Assembly (NCBI GenBank): GCA_003142615.1
Contig: PLMW01000028.1
Span: forward strand, 118,350-182,349
Direction: 5' to 3'
Length of the DNA: 64,000 bases
Source of the DNA: Opitutia bacterium
GTDB lineage: Bacteria > Verrucomicrobiota > Verrucomicrobiia > Opitutales > Opitutaceae
Each line of letters begins with the position of its first letter. Within the stretch, counting starts at the first letter, position 1. The position numbers and the translations under genes were made by a program. Shown here piece after piece: positions 7,877-16,590 of this stretch. The notes beneath the pieces are model-generated. The model searched no databases. It was given only the letters and a program-made list of their open reading frames with translations, and was not told the DNA's origin.

Positions 7877-8364
7877 TGCTTCGCTCCGTCATCTTCGCCC
7901 TGTTGTTGCTCTGCCTGCCGGTGCTGCGCGCGGCCGGCACGGCCAGCCCGGCGGCGTCTGAGACCTCCAGTTTCGATAAAACCCACGAAAGAATCGATGC
8001 CCTCCTGCACGGGCGGGATGCGCAACCGATCCTTCCGGCCGAGCTGCGCAATCCGTTCAGCCGCCCCAGCGAACGTTCCCCCGGCGGCGGGGACGCCTCC
8101 GCCATGGGTGATCCCTCCAAGCGGGCCGCCCTTACGGATCAAGAACTGCTCGAACGGCTCGCCCCGGCCGTCCAGGTTCGCGGCATCGTCGAGTCCGGAG
8201 GACACCCCACCATCATCATCGGCCGGAAACCCTTCGATGAAGGCGACACGCTGTCGCTCCTCTACGGGGTGATCACCGTGGAGGTTAAGATCAAGCACAT
8301 CACCAGCGACACCTTCACGCTCGGCTACAAGGATGCCGAGCTGACGCTCCGCCTGCCGCGGTAG
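7873..8364 (+). CDS. PilP/GspC-like periplasmic protein
   Basis: The first ATG of the pair at 7873 overlaps the preceding stop (ATGA). The 163-residue product starts with a signal peptide (MMLRSVIFALLLLCLPVLRAAG) without a lipobox cysteine. A proline-rich linker includes LPAELRNPFSRP, close to the RDPF-type segment of PilP, then a C-terminal beta domain (VQVRGIVESGGHPTIIIG and ITSDTFTLGYKDAELTLRLPR) of the GspC/PilP homology-region kind. It would connect the inner-membrane ring to the secretin. The stop codon lies within the inverted repeat at 8361-8414. Confidence 0.6.
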   Translation: MMLRSVIFALLLLCLPVLRAAGTASPAASETSSFDKTHERIDALLHGRDAQPILPAELRNPFSRPSERSPGGGDASAMGDPSKRAALTDQELLERLAPAVQVRGIVESGGHPTIIIGRKPFDEGDTLSLLYGVITVEVKIKHITSDTFTLGYKDAELTLRLPR

Positions 8365-8414
8365 GGCGGCTTGTCTCCAAGTCACCGCGGCGGGTCAAGG
8401 ATGACCCGCCCTAC
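8361..8414. repeat. REP-like inverted repeat between convergent genes, possible bidirectional terminator
   Basis: GTAGGGCGG (8361-8369) and CCGCCCTAC (8406-8414) are perfect inverted repeats. An inner hairpin GGCGGGTCA-AGGA-TGACCCGCC spans 8389-8410; its AGGA loop is the same as that of the hairpin at 5475-5494. The TAG in the left end ends the PilP-like gene and the TAG read from the right end ends purN on the other strand. The structure has no U tract, so termination is possible but not shown. Confidence 0.7.
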
Positions 8415-9007
8415 CTTTGCCTGCTTTCGGCAGCAGGCGTCCCGCTGAGCCGCGCGATCACGGCCGGCAGGAGTGCGTGCTCGGCCGCATGCACCCGGGC
8501 CTCGAGGGTCGCCAGCGTGTCGTCGGGTTCGATCCGCACCGGCAGCTGGTCGATGATCGGCCCCCCATCCACCTCCGCGGTCACATAGTGCACCGTGCAG
8601 CCGGTCACCTTCACGCCGCGCCGCCACGCCTGGCCGATGGCGTCGAGCCCCGGAAAGCAGGGCAGCAGGCTCGGGTGCAGGTTGATGATCGTCTGCGGAA
8701 ACGCCCCGATGAACCGCGGCTTGAGGATGCGCATGAAGCCCGCCAGGACGATGAGCCCCGGCTGGCACGCCTGGAGGGTTTCGAGGTAGCGCGTCTCGCC
8801 GGCCTCGTCGAACTTGGTCTTGAACGGCCCCGGGTCGAGAAACTGCGCGGGCACGCCAAAACGGGCGCCGAGTTCGAGGATGCGCGCCGCCGGCTGGTCG
8901 GAAAATATCTGCACCACGCGGGCGCCACCCAGCCTCCCCTCCTGCTCGGCTTGGAGGATCGCCTCGGCATTGCTGCCCCGGCCGGAACCAAGGATGACCA
9001 CGCGCAT
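8411..9007 (-). CDS. purN: Phosphoribosylglycinamide formyltransferase 1
   Basis: The 198-residue protein catalyses the third step of purine synthesis, moving a formyl group from 10-formyltetrahydrofolate to GAR. It begins MRVVILGSGRGSNAEAILQA, the GSGRGSN phosphate loop of the family. The catalytic segment INLHPSLLPCFPG carries the Asn-His-Ser triad region, and VTAEVDGGPII holds the catalytic Asp. ATG 9007 is chosen because the N terminus then matches PurN; the frame stays open further upstream without family features. It is the last gene of the manA to purN run and starts 5 bases after rfaE2 ends. It converges with the pilus operon. Confidence 0.95.
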   Translation of the reverse strand: MRVVILGSGRGSNAEAILQAEQEGRLGGARVVQIFSDQPAARILELGARFGVPAQFLDPGPFKTKFDEAGETRYLETLQACQPGLIVLAGFMRILKPRFIGAFPQTIINLHPSLLPCFPGLDAIGQAWRRGVKVTGCTVHYVTAEVDGGPIIDQLPVRIEPDDTLATLEARVHAAEHALLPAVIARLSGTPAAESRQR

Positions 9008-9011
9008 AACG

Positions 9012-9518
9012 TCAGGCTCCGTCCGCCGCCTGCAGCTTCGCGATGAGCGCCGTCGTGCTGAAGCCGGGCAGGAACGGCAGAAACCGGATGCGCGTCCCCG
9101 CCCGTTCGAGGGCGGCGCGCTCCTCCGGGTCGAGCGTCGCCAGCGTATAATCACCGGCCTTGACGTAGATGTCGGGTCGCAGGGCCTGGATCTCCCGCGC
9201 GAGCCGCCGGCGGGTGAAAATCACGATGCCGTCAACCGATTGCAGCTGGGCCAGGTTGTACGCCCGGGACTTCTGATCGAGAATCGGGCGCCGGGGACCC
9301 TTGAGCTGCTTCACGCTCCGGTCGGAGTTCAGGGCGACAAACAGCCGGCCCCGCCGGCCCGCCAGTCGCCGGGCCTGCGCCAGATACGCCGTGTGCCCGG
9401 GGTGCAGCAGGTCGAACACGCCGTTGGTGAGCACGAACGTCCCCCGGGCCCGCCGCAGTTTCCGGCGCGCCAGGACCGCCTGCCGGAGGGTCATCAGTTT
9501 GGCGTTCGGCAAATTCAT
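9012..9518 (-). CDS. rfaE2: D-glycero-beta-D-manno-heptose 1-phosphate adenylyltransferase (RfaE2/HldC type)
   Basis: The 168-residue nucleotidyltransferase contains VLTNGVFDLLHPGHTAYL with the HxGH motif, and a late YVKAGDYTLATL segment close to the KGGDY of HldE C-terminal domains. Such stand-alone proteins activate heptose phosphate to ADP-heptose for lipopolysaccharide core. The kinase partner (RfaE1/HldA) is not here. It lies 15 bases after dnaJ and directly before purN. Other cytidylyltransferases share HxGH, but length and the YVKAGDY segment favour this role. Confidence 0.85.
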   Translation of the reverse strand: MNLPNAKLMTLRQAVLARRKLRRARGTFVLTNGVFDLLHPGHTAYLAQARRLAGRRGRLFVALNSDRSVKQLKGPRRPILDQKSRAYNLAQLQSVDGIVIFTRRRLAREIQALRPDIYVKAGDYTLATLDPEERAALERAGTRIRFLPFLPGFSTTALIAKLQAADGA

Positions 9519-9533
9519 GATCGGAACCCGGGG

Positions 9534-10667
9534 TCAGAAAAACTTCTTGGCTTTCTCAAAGAAACTCCGCCCCACCGGCTCGTCCGCGTCGCCGCTGACG
9601 ATGGCGAAGTCCTCCAGTTTCTTGCGCTGCTCCGCGGTGAGATGCGTGGGCACCTCCACCTGCACGCGCACCAGCTGGTCGCCGGGATGGCCGGAGCGCA
9701 GCCCGGGCAGGCCGCGGCCCTTGAGCCGGAAGGTCGTGCCCGACTGCGTGCCGGCCGGGATCTTGAGCGACGCCTTGCCGGACAGCGTGGGCACTTCGAT
9801 CGTGCCGCCGAGCGCCGCCAGCGTGAACTTGACCGGGATTTCGCAGAACAGGTCGTCCCCCTGGCGCTCGAAAATCTCGTGATCCTTGACGTGGATGACG
9901 ATGTAGAGATCGCCCGGCTGGCCGCCGTATGCGCCCGCCTCGCCGTTGCCGACGGAACGCAGCCTGGAGCCCGTGTCGACCCCGGGCGGGACGCGCACAT
10001 TGAGTTTGGCGGTCTTGTTGACCCGCCCTTCCCCCCGGCATTCGCGGCAGGGTTTGTCGACCCGGGTGCCGGTGCCATGGCAGTTCGGGCAGACCTGGCG
10101 GACGGTGAAAAATCCACGCGAAGTCGTCACCTGGCCGGCGCCCCGGCAGGTCGGACACGTCACGCGTTTCGAGCCCGGCTCCGCGCCGGTGCCGTTGCAA
10201 TGGTCGCACGGGGCGAGCTTGCGGAACGAAATCTCCTTCTCCACGCCACGCGCGGCCTCCTCCAGCGCGATCTCGATGTCGTAGCGCAGGTCCGCCCCGT
10301 CGCGCGCCCCGTCGGCCCCGCCCCCGCCGAAAAACTCCTCGAAGATGCTGCCGCCGCCGCCGCCGAACGCCCCGCGGAAAATGTCAAACGGATCGTGGAA
10401 GCCGCCCGCGGGCCCGCCCGCGCCGCGCGGCCCCGCCCCCTGCGAGAACGCCGCGTGGCCGTAGCGGTCGTAGGCGGCGCGTTTGTCGGGATCCTTGAGC
10501 ACCTCGTAGGCCTCGGAGATTTTCTTGAACATTTCCTCGGCCGGCTTGCTGGCCGGGTTTTTGTCGGGATGATACTGGATCGCCTTCTTGCGGTAGGCTT
10601 TCTTTACCTCCTCCTCCGAGGCGTCCCGGCCCACGCCGAGCAGTTCATAATAGTCTTCCTTGGCCAT
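9534..10667 (-). CDS. dnaJ: Chaperone protein DnaJ
   Basis: The 377-residue type I J-protein starts [20 protein letters not shown] and has HPD in AIQYHPDKN near residue 33. A Gly/Phe-rich linker follows ([15 protein letters not shown] and a GGGGG run). Four zinc motifs are visible: [24 protein letters not shown] and CRECRGEG. The C-terminal substrate-binding domain ends in EKAKKFF. It delivers unfolded proteins to DnaK and stimulates its ATPase. GrpE lies upstream on the same strand; dnaK is not in the window. Confidence 0.98.
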   Translation of the reverse strand: MAKEDYYELLGVGRDASEEEVKKAYRKKAIQYHPDKNPASKPAEEMFKKISEAYEVLKDPDKRAAYDRYGHAAFSQGAGPRGAGGPAGGFHDPFDIFRGAFGGGGGSIFEEFFGGGGADGARDGADLRYDIEIALEEAARGVEKEISFRKLAPCDHCNGTGAEPGSKRVTCPTCRGAGQVTTSRGFFTVRQVCPNCHGTGTRVDKPCRECRGEGRVNKTAKLNVRVPPGVDTGSRLRSVGNGEAGAYGGQPGDLYIVIHVKDHEIFERQGDDLFCEIPVKFTLAALGGTIEVPTLSGKASLKIPAGTQSGTTFRLKGRGLPGLRSGHPGDQLVRVQVEVPTHLTAEQRKKLEDFAIVSGDADEPVGRSFFEKAKKFF

Positions 10668-10746
10668 GAGTGGTGGTGTCGCTTGAGGTGCCTGCCGGCG
10701 GGCGATTGACGATCGTCATATCGCGCGCAAGCGCGCTCCTGCACTT
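10668..10746 (-). promoter_or_regulatory. grpE-dnaJ intergenic segment with short inverted repeats
   Basis: The 79-base gap holds TGACGATCGTCA, a perfect 12-base palindrome, and GCGCGCAAGCGCGC at 10723-10736. They could form small hairpins in the mRNA between the two chaperone genes and tune dnaJ expression or mRNA ends. No CIRCE-type heat-shock operator was recognised. Confidence 0.3.
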
Positions 10747-11316
10747 TCAGCCCTTGGCCTCCTTCGCCGGACCGCTGGACAATATCACGCTGGCGGCCCG
10801 CAGCAACCGGCCGTGGAGGGTGTAGCCGGTGCGCACCACCTGCAGGACATGCTCCTCGGGCACCTCGGAACTCGGCTGGTGCGAGAGCGACTCGTGCAGA
10901 TGCGGGTCGAACTTCTGCCCCACCGGATTCACCTCCTTCAGCCCTTGGCGGCCGAGGACGCCCTTGAATTGTTCCAGGACCATCGCCACGCCGTCGGTGA
11001 TGGTTTTGGCGTCGGGCTGCTGGCGCGCGGTCGCCAGGCTGAGTTGCAGGGTGTCGAGCACCGGCAGGAGATGCTGCAGCAGGTTCACGGCGGCATGTTG
11101 CCGCAGTTCATCCTTCTCCCGGGTGACGCGCCGGCGGTAATTCTCAAGATCGGCCACGGCGCGCAGATAGTGGTCATAGTTGCCGGCCGCCTCCATTTTC
11201 GCCGCCGCCAGCTGCTCCTCCAGCGGAAGCCCGGCCGAAGCGGCCGGACTGTCCGCCGCCGCGGTGGAGTCCGGGCCGGTCTTGCCAGGCGTGTCTTGCG
11301 GTGAGGATGCGGTCAT
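10747..11316 (-). CDS. grpE: Nucleotide exchange factor GrpE
   Basis: The product of 189 residues from ATG 11316 (a TTG four codons upstream is less likely) has a low-complexity N terminus, a long coiled coil (HYLRAVADLENYRRRVTREK), the family's DLEN-RRR signature, and the C-terminal beta wing with NPVGQKFDPHLHESLS and VRTGYTLHGRLLRAASV. GrpE dimers release ADP from DnaK. The gene starts 17 bases after the AsmA-like gene and is followed by dnaJ. Confidence 0.97.
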   Translation of the reverse strand: MTASSPQDTPGKTGPDSTAAADSPAASAGLPLEEQLAAAKMEAAGNYDHYLRAVADLENYRRRVTREKDELRQHAAVNLLQHLLPVLDTLQLSLATARQQPDAKTITDGVAMVLEQFKGVLGRQGLKEVNPVGQKFDPHLHESLSHQPSSEVPEEHVLQVVRTGYTLHGRLLRAASVILSSGPAKEAKG

Positions 11317-11333
11317 GGGAAACGGCAAGTAAA

Positions 11334-12098
11334 CTATTTCTTCAGGGTTTTCTCAAGCGCGTCGAACAACCCTTTCACCGCCTCGCCGGTCTTGCGACCT
11401 GTTTCCCTGACCCGGCCGCCGGCGGCGCGCAGCGCCGCATCGGTTTCAGGCAGGATGCCGCCGATGGCGCCGGCGACGGGAGCGAAGATGTCGGCGAACG
11501 GCGCGGCCAGCTGCTTCGCGCTCGTGACATTTTCGTAGGTATGGTTGAAATTGAGCGTGAATTCACGCACGTCCGGGTTGCGTCTCGAGTAATCGGCAAT
11601 GACCAGCCGGTCGAGCCGCACCTGCAGACGCTTGATCAGGAACTCGCGGGCCGGCGCGGCCGCCGGCGACTTCGGATCGGGGGACGGTCCGGCCAGCCCC
11701 TCCTGAAAAGCCCTCGTGTTGATCAGGCCGCGCTGATCCTTCACGAGCGTGATTCCCGTCATATTGACGACGAGGTAATTGATCACCGGACGGCGGCCGA
11801 ACAGGGAAAACAACTGCGCGTCGGCGCGGATTTCGCGCACTTCGACAAAATCCTTCCGCGGGAACGCCGGCGGGTTGGTGATCACCAGCCCGCGCAGCTC
11901 CAGGTTCGCCGTGAAGGGATTGGCGTAGAGTGTCTGGATTTCGATGCCGAAACCCGTGCGTTCCTGCACGAGCCTGGTCACGGCCAATGGCAGCAGAATC
12001 ATCCACGCCACCGCGAGACAGGCGAAGAGAATGGCGAGAAAAAGCAGCAGGTTAAACCCGGCTCCTCCCCGCCGTGATGCTGTGTGCAATGCGTTCAT
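11334..12098 (-). CDS. AsmA/DUF748-like membrane-anchored protein
   Basis: The 254-residue protein has one N-terminal membrane helix (FNLLLFLAILFACLAVAWMI, about residues 15-34). A periplasmic region resembles the N-terminal beta layer of AsmA/DUF748 proteins, for example NLELRGLVITNPPAFP and FVEVREIRADAQLFSL. A C-terminal helical tail (ALRAAGGRVRETGRKTGEAV) may be amphipathic. It is much shorter than full AsmA. Related proteins are linked to envelope lipid homeostasis, but no function is established for this one. It sits 7 bases after manA and 17 before grpE. Confidence 0.55.
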   Translation of the reverse strand: MNALHTASRRGGAGFNLLLFLAILFACLAVAWMILLPLAVTRLVQERTGFGIEIQTLYANPFTANLELRGLVITNPPAFPRKDFVEVREIRADAQLFSLFGRRPVINYLVVNMTGITLVKDQRGLINTRAFQEGLAGPSPDPKSPAAAPAREFLIKRLQVRLDRLVIADYSRRNPDVREFTLNFNHTYENVTSAKQLAAPFADIFAPVAGAIGGILPETDAALRAAGGRVRETGRKTGEAVKGLFDALEKTLKK

Positions 12099-12105
12099 GG
12101 TGCCC

Positions 12106-13053
12106 TCAAATGAAGTTTTCCGTCACCAGCAGAAGGCTGTCCTCGGTCGCGGTGAAGGCAAACCGGCCGGCATACGGCAGCAGGGCGTTGTCGCCGCGTC
12201 CCAGCGCCTGCGCCGTGGCGGCCTCCTGCACGCGTCCACCCACCACGTGCAGCAGCCGTGGTTGCTGCCCGGCGGCAAACATCAGACGTCCACCGCGGGC
12301 CAGGGGTTCGCGCCGGATGCGGAACTGGGCGCAATCGGCCAGCACCGCCGGCGTGGCGGCGGCGCGCAGTGGCCGCGACTCCGGCTGATCCCAGAGAATC
12401 GACGCCAGCGCTTCGCGCAGATGAAGCTGGCGCGGCTGGCGGTCCGGACCGGTGCGTCCCCAGTCATAGACGCGGTAGGTGGTGTCGGAATTCTGCTGAA
12501 TCTCGAGAATCAGATTGCCGGCATCGATGGCATGCACGGTGCCGCTGTGCACGAGGATGGAATCGCCCGCCGCCACCGGAAACCGGTTGACGCATGCCTC
12601 CAGCGTGCCGCGGGCGAGGGCTTGCTCAAACTGCGCGCGGGTCACGCCCGGCCGCAACCCCACGATGAGCGACGCCCCGGGCGCAGCCCCGGCAATGAAC
12701 CAGTTCTCGGTCTTCGGCTCATCACCCAATGCCGGCGTCTTGTCCACCGGCGGGTGCACCTGCAGGCTGAGACGTTCGCGGCAATCGAGCCATTTCACCA
12801 GAATCGGGAAAGCCCGCGCCACCGGCCACTGCGGCCCCATCACGTCCCGGCCGTGACCTGCGATGAGCTGGCGCAGGGTGAGGCCGGAATACGGTCCGCC
12901 GTGCACGATCGATTGGGCCTCCGGGCGGTCGACAATCTCCCAGCTTTCGCCGATCGTCCTTCCCGACGGCAGCGCCCGGCCGAACGCGCCCGCCAGCGTC
13001 TGGCCCCCCCAGACGCGTTCCTGATAGATGGACTCGAATCGCAAGACCTCCAT
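12106..13053 (-). CDS. manA: Class I mannose-6-phosphate isomerase
   Basis: The 315-residue product interconverts mannose 6-phosphate and fructose 6-phosphate. Metal-binding landmarks of the cupin fold are present: LSLQVHPPVD (Gln and His), a downstream KTENW segment with the metal Glu, and VHSGTVHAIDAG with a further His. The N terminus FESIYQERVWGGQTLAGAFG and GESWEIVDRP are also typical. It is the first gene of a minus-strand run and faces ftsK across about 105 bases, which probably contain both promoters. Confidence 0.93.
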   Translation of the reverse strand: MEVLRFESIYQERVWGGQTLAGAFGRALPSGRTIGESWEIVDRPEAQSIVHGGPYSGLTLRQLIAGHGRDVMGPQWPVARAFPILVKWLDCRERLSLQVHPPVDKTPALGDEPKTENWFIAGAAPGASLIVGLRPGVTRAQFEQALARGTLEACVNRFPVAAGDSILVHSGTVHAIDAGNLILEIQQNSDTTYRVYDWGRTGPDRQPRQLHLREALASILWDQPESRPLRAAATPAVLADCAQFRIRREPLARGGRLMFAAGQQPRLLHVVGGRVQEAATAQALGRGDNALLPYAGRFAFTATEDSLLLVTENFI

Positions 13054-13158
13054 GATGCAGAGCTTATAGGTTGATCGTGAATATGAAAACCGGTTATTTA
13101 CATTGACCGGCCGGACCGGTAAGGTGGACCTTCAGTTGGCGCTTTTGCCGTTACACAA

Positions 13159-15648
13159 ATGCCCAAGTCGGAGACTTCAAACTCAAAGAGCGTTCCGTCG
13201 TTCGAGGGTCCACGCTACCGGCCGAAGTGGCTGGTGGCCAGCATCTGCTTTCTGCTGGGTGCGTGGATCGCCGTCACCCTGCTGGATTATACCCCCCGGC
13301 AGAGTCATGAATACCAGATCGGCGGACAAAGCGCCTGGAATGGAACGGTGTGGGTCGTTCATGATCTGGCCGCGCCATCACCCAACCTCGGCGGGCCGTG
13401 GGGTGCGGATATTGCGTGGTGGTCCCTGCACCTGCTGGGCTTGAGCACGTGGCTGCTGCCGGTTTTTCTCCTCTGGTTTGCCTGGGTGGCGGTGCGCAAT
13501 GCCCGGCGTCTCGTGCTCACCCGCTTTATTGCGATGATCCTGTGCATCGCGACGGAATCGGGGCTTTGGTCCATGGTGAAGGTCGTCAATAAAAACGATT
13601 ACTTCACCCAGGGACTGGGCGGCGTGATTGGGCAGTTGCTCTACCATCAGCTGCTCAAAGACACGGTGGGCGTGGTGGGCGCGGGTCTGCTGCTGGGAAC
13701 CATCTTCGTCCTGACCCTGGCGTTCATTTTCACCCGCGACATCGGGTCGGAACTGGAGAAGATGTTCGCTGCCATTCACACCTGGCGGGGACTCCGCGCG
13801 CAACGCGCAGCCGAGCGCGCCCAATTGAAGCGGAAGGAGAAGGAAGCCAAGGGCAAGGCCATTACAGCCAAGGCGGCCGCCGTGGCGTTGATGCCGCCCG
13901 CCAGCAGGAAACAGCCGCTCGTCATCCCCAAGACCAAGGAGGAAATTGCGCGGGAAGCCGCGGCGGCGAAGATCGTCGATCCCTCCATCCCCGAATCTGC
14001 CAAAACCGTGCTCCGAATGGCCTCAGCCGAGGAACCGGCTTCCCCCGGCGCCAAGGCCGTGGCTGGTTCGCTGGGCAAACTCAATATCGTCAAACCCGAG
14101 GAAACCAAGAAAGCCCGGAGCACCCTCCTCTCCCGCGCCGACGAAAACTACCAGTTCCCCCCCCTTTCGCTGCTGCGTGAACCGGATAAACTCGATGTCA
14201 GTTCCAGCGAAGAGGAACACCGGCAAAACGCCGAGAACCTCCTGCGCATCCTGGCCGAATTCGGCGTCGAAGTGACGCTCGGCGAGATCCACGTCGGCCC
14301 GGTCATCACCCGGTACGAGGTCATCCCCGCCGCAGGTGTGCGTGTTGAGAAGATCGCCGGCCTCGACAAAAACATCGCCTTGGGCATGCGCGCGCAGTCC
14401 GTCCGCATCATGGCACCCATCCCCGGCAAGGCCGCTGTCGGTGTCGAGGTGCCCAACCAGAAGCGGATGGAAGTCGGCCTGCGGGAAATCCTCGAATCAG
14501 AAGACTGGGCCGCCGCCAAGGCGGAGCTGCCCATCGCGCTGGGCAAGGACGTCAGCGGCAGGCCGCTCGTCTCCGATCTCGCCAAGATGCCCCACCTGCT
14601 CATTGCCGGCGCCACCGGCTCGGGCAAGTCGGTCTGCATCAATGCCATCATTGCCTCCATTCTCTATCACGCGAGTCCGCGCGACGTCCGGCTGCTCATG
14701 ATCGACCCGAAGATCGTCGAATTGAGGATCTTCAACGTCCTGCCGCACATGCTCATCCCGGTGGTCACCGAGGCGAAAAAGGTGCCCGCCGCGCTCAAAT
14801 GGCTGCTCAAAGAAATGGAAATGCGCTACCAGATCTTTGCCAAGGTCGGCGTGCGCAACATCAGCGGCTTCAACAGCCGGAAGAAGTCCGCCCGGGAGGC
14901 CGCTACCGCCGGTGAAACCCAGTCCACGATCGACGTTGCCTCCCTCCCCCGCGACGTCGAGGTGCCCGAGCACATGTACTACGTCGTCGCCATCATCGAC
15001 GAGCTGGCCGACCTGATGATGGTGGCCCCGGCGGAGATCGAGAACTCGGTCGCTCGCCTCGCGCAGCTGGCCCGCGCCACCGGCATCCACATCATCATCG
15101 CCACCCAGCGTCCGTCGGTGAACGTCATCACCGGCATCATCAAGGCCAACCTGCCCTCGCGCATCGCCTTCCAGGTCGCCTCGCAGGTCGACTCGCGCAC
15201 CATCATCGACACCAAGGGGGCCGAGACGCTCATCGGCCGGGGCGACATGCTTTTCTCTCCGCCCGGCACCTCCAAGCTGGTGCGCGCGCAGGGCGCCCTG
15301 GTCTCCGATGAGGAAATCAGCAAGCTCCTCGAGTTCCTCCAGCGGAACGGCCCGCCGGCCTACGCCCAGGACGTGCAGGCTCACATCGACCGGGCCGCCA
15401 GCGAGGACGAAGAGGAGGCCGACGACGGGGACGACGACGAGCTGGGCGACGACGAGGAACTGTTCAAGCAGGCCGTCGAAGTGCTCAAGGTCTCGCGCCG
15501 CGCCTCCACCTCGATGCTCCAGCGGCGCCTGCGCATCGGCTATAACCGCGCGGCGCGCGTCATGGAACTCATGGAGGAAAAGGGCATCGTCGGCCCCGAG
15601 AACGGCGCCCAGCCGCGCGAGATTCTCGTGGATTTGGACAAATTCTAG
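13159..15648 (+). CDS. ftsK: DNA translocase FtsK/SpoIIIE
   Basis: The 829-residue protein has several N-terminal membrane helices up to about residue 205, a charged Ala/Lys/Glu-rich linker, and the RecA-like motor. Walker A is GATGSGKS near residue 484 and Walker B lies in YVVAIIDELADLMM near residue 613. ATQRPSVNVITGIIKANLPS is the usual post-Walker segment. An acidic stretch (SEDEEEADDGDDDELGDDEE) precedes the gamma winged helix (TSMLQRRLRIGYNRAARVME), which reads KOPS-like polarity sequences. FtsK moves chromosome ends through the septum and activates XerCD at dif. Confidence 0.97.
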   Translation: MPKSETSNSKSVPSFEGPRYRPKWLVASICFLLGAWIAVTLLDYTPRQSHEYQIGGQSAWNGTVWVVHDLAAPSPNLGGPWGADIAWWSLHLLGLSTWLLPVFLLWFAWVAVRNARRLVLTRFIAMILCIATESGLWSMVKVVNKNDYFTQGLGGVIGQLLYHQLLKDTVGVVGAGLLLGTIFVLTLAFIFTRDIGSELEKMFAAIHTWRGLRAQRAAERAQLKRKEKEAKGKAITAKAAAVALMPPASRKQPLVIPKTKEEIAREAAAAKIVDPSIPESAKTVLRMASAEEPASPGAKAVAGSLGKLNIVKPEETKKARSTLLSRADENYQFPPLSLLREPDKLDVSSSEEEHRQNAENLLRILAEFGVEVTLGEIHVGPVITRYEVIPAAGVRVEKIAGLDKNIALGMRAQSVRIMAPIPGKAAVGVEVPNQKRMEVGLREILESEDWAAAKAELPIALGKDVSGRPLVSDLAKMPHLLIAGATGSGKSVCINAIIASILYHASPRDVRLLMIDPKIVELRIFNVLPHMLIPVVTEAKKVPAALKWLLKEMEMRYQIFAKVGVRNISGFNSRKKSAREAATAGETQSTIDVASLPRDVEVPEHMYYVVAIIDELADLMMVAPAEIENSVARLAQLARATGIHIIIATQRPSVNVITGIIKANLPSRIAFQVASQVDSRTIIDTKGAETLIGRGDMLFSPPGTSKLVRAQGALVSDEEISKLLEFLQRNGPPAYAQDVQAHIDRAASEDEEEADDGDDDELGDDEELFKQAVEVLKVSRRASTSMLQRRLRIGYNRAARVMELMEEKGIVGPENGAQPREILVDLDKF

Positions 15649-15771
15649 GCTTTGTCCTCCGCGCCAACCATCAGACCGTGGCGCCCGGGCGCCTACCCAC
15701 CCCGGCGGGTTTTGAGCGTTCCATGCAAGATCCGTCTTCCCATCCTCGGCAAAATTGCATAACTGACTGTC

Positions 15772-16545
15772 ATGCAGACCATCGGTGAGCGCCTCGAAGA
15801 GGCCCGCAAACGCAAGGGGATTTCCATCCGCGAAGCCGCGGAAGCCACCAAAATCCGCGGCGAATATCTGCACAAGCTCGAAAGCAACAGCTTCGATCTG
15901 AATCTGCCCGAGATCTACATCCGCGGCTTCCTGCGCAACTATGCGGTTTATCTGAAGCTCAACGCGGACAAGATTATGGCCGACTACAAGACGCTGGCGC
16001 CCAACGAGGGCCGGACCTCCCGCCGCGAAAATCGCGAGGTCTACGGCCGCCTGGATCTCAGCCAGACCGCCCGCCAGGCCGCCGAGACTGCTCCCGCTGC
16101 GGCCGGCACGGAGGCATCAGCCGCCGCACCCGCCCCGGCGCGACCGAGTTTTCCCGCCTCGGCTGGCGCCGGCACCGCACCCATCGATCCCGCGCTGCTC
16201 ATCAAGGGCGGCATCGCCGTGGTCGCGCTGGTCTTCGTTGTCGCGATCATCTTCGGCATCAGGGCGATTTCCAGCGGCCCGGCGAAACCCACCGCGGAAA
16301 TCAAGGCCACGGCCCAGCAAACGATCACCCTTATCGCCCGTGACACGGTGCGCGTGAAGCTCGTGCAGGAACTGGATGGAGCCGAACTGTTCCAAGGCCC
16401 GCTGATCAAAGGCGAGCCCCGCACCTTCACCAAGCGCGGCTCGCTGCTGCTCACCGCCACGGCGCTCCAGAATGTCGACATCGAGATCAACGGCAAGCGC
16501 CAGCCCAATCCCTATTCGGGCTACGACCGCGTGCAAATTCCCTAG
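15772..16545 (+). CDS. RodZ-like helix-turn-helix membrane protein
   Basis: The 257-residue protein starts with an HTH_25 domain (IGERLEEARKRKGISIREAA and LPEIYIRGFLRNYAVYL, residues 3-65). An Ala/Pro-rich linker and a single membrane helix (GGIAVVALVFVVAIIFGI, about residues 144-161) follow, then a C-terminal DUF4115-like beta domain (RVKLVQELDGAELFQGPLIK, EINGKRQPNP). This is the RodZ layout; RodZ links MreB to the membrane and controls rod shape. It lies about 120 bases after ftsK and converges with the FloA operon. Confidence 0.8.
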   Translation: MQTIGERLEEARKRKGISIREAAEATKIRGEYLHKLESNSFDLNLPEIYIRGFLRNYAVYLKLNADKIMADYKTLAPNEGRTSRRENREVYGRLDLSQTARQAAETAPAAAGTEASAAAPAPARPSFPASAGAGTAPIDPALLIKGGIAVVALVFVVAIIFGIRAISSGPAKPTAEIKATAQQTITLIARDTVRVKLVQELDGAELFQGPLIKGEPRTFTKRGSLLLTATALQNVDIEINGKRQPNPYSGYDRVQIP

Positions 16546-16590
16546 GCGCGGGCGTGGCTCGCGAGAGGGAGCAACGCGGGGCGCGTGAGG

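Noticed and set aside
8814..10709. Plus-strand frame of 631 codons opposite purN, rfaE2 and dnaJ
   Set aside because: It spans three minus-strand genes with known families and has the Arg/Ala/Pro composition of an antisense shadow.
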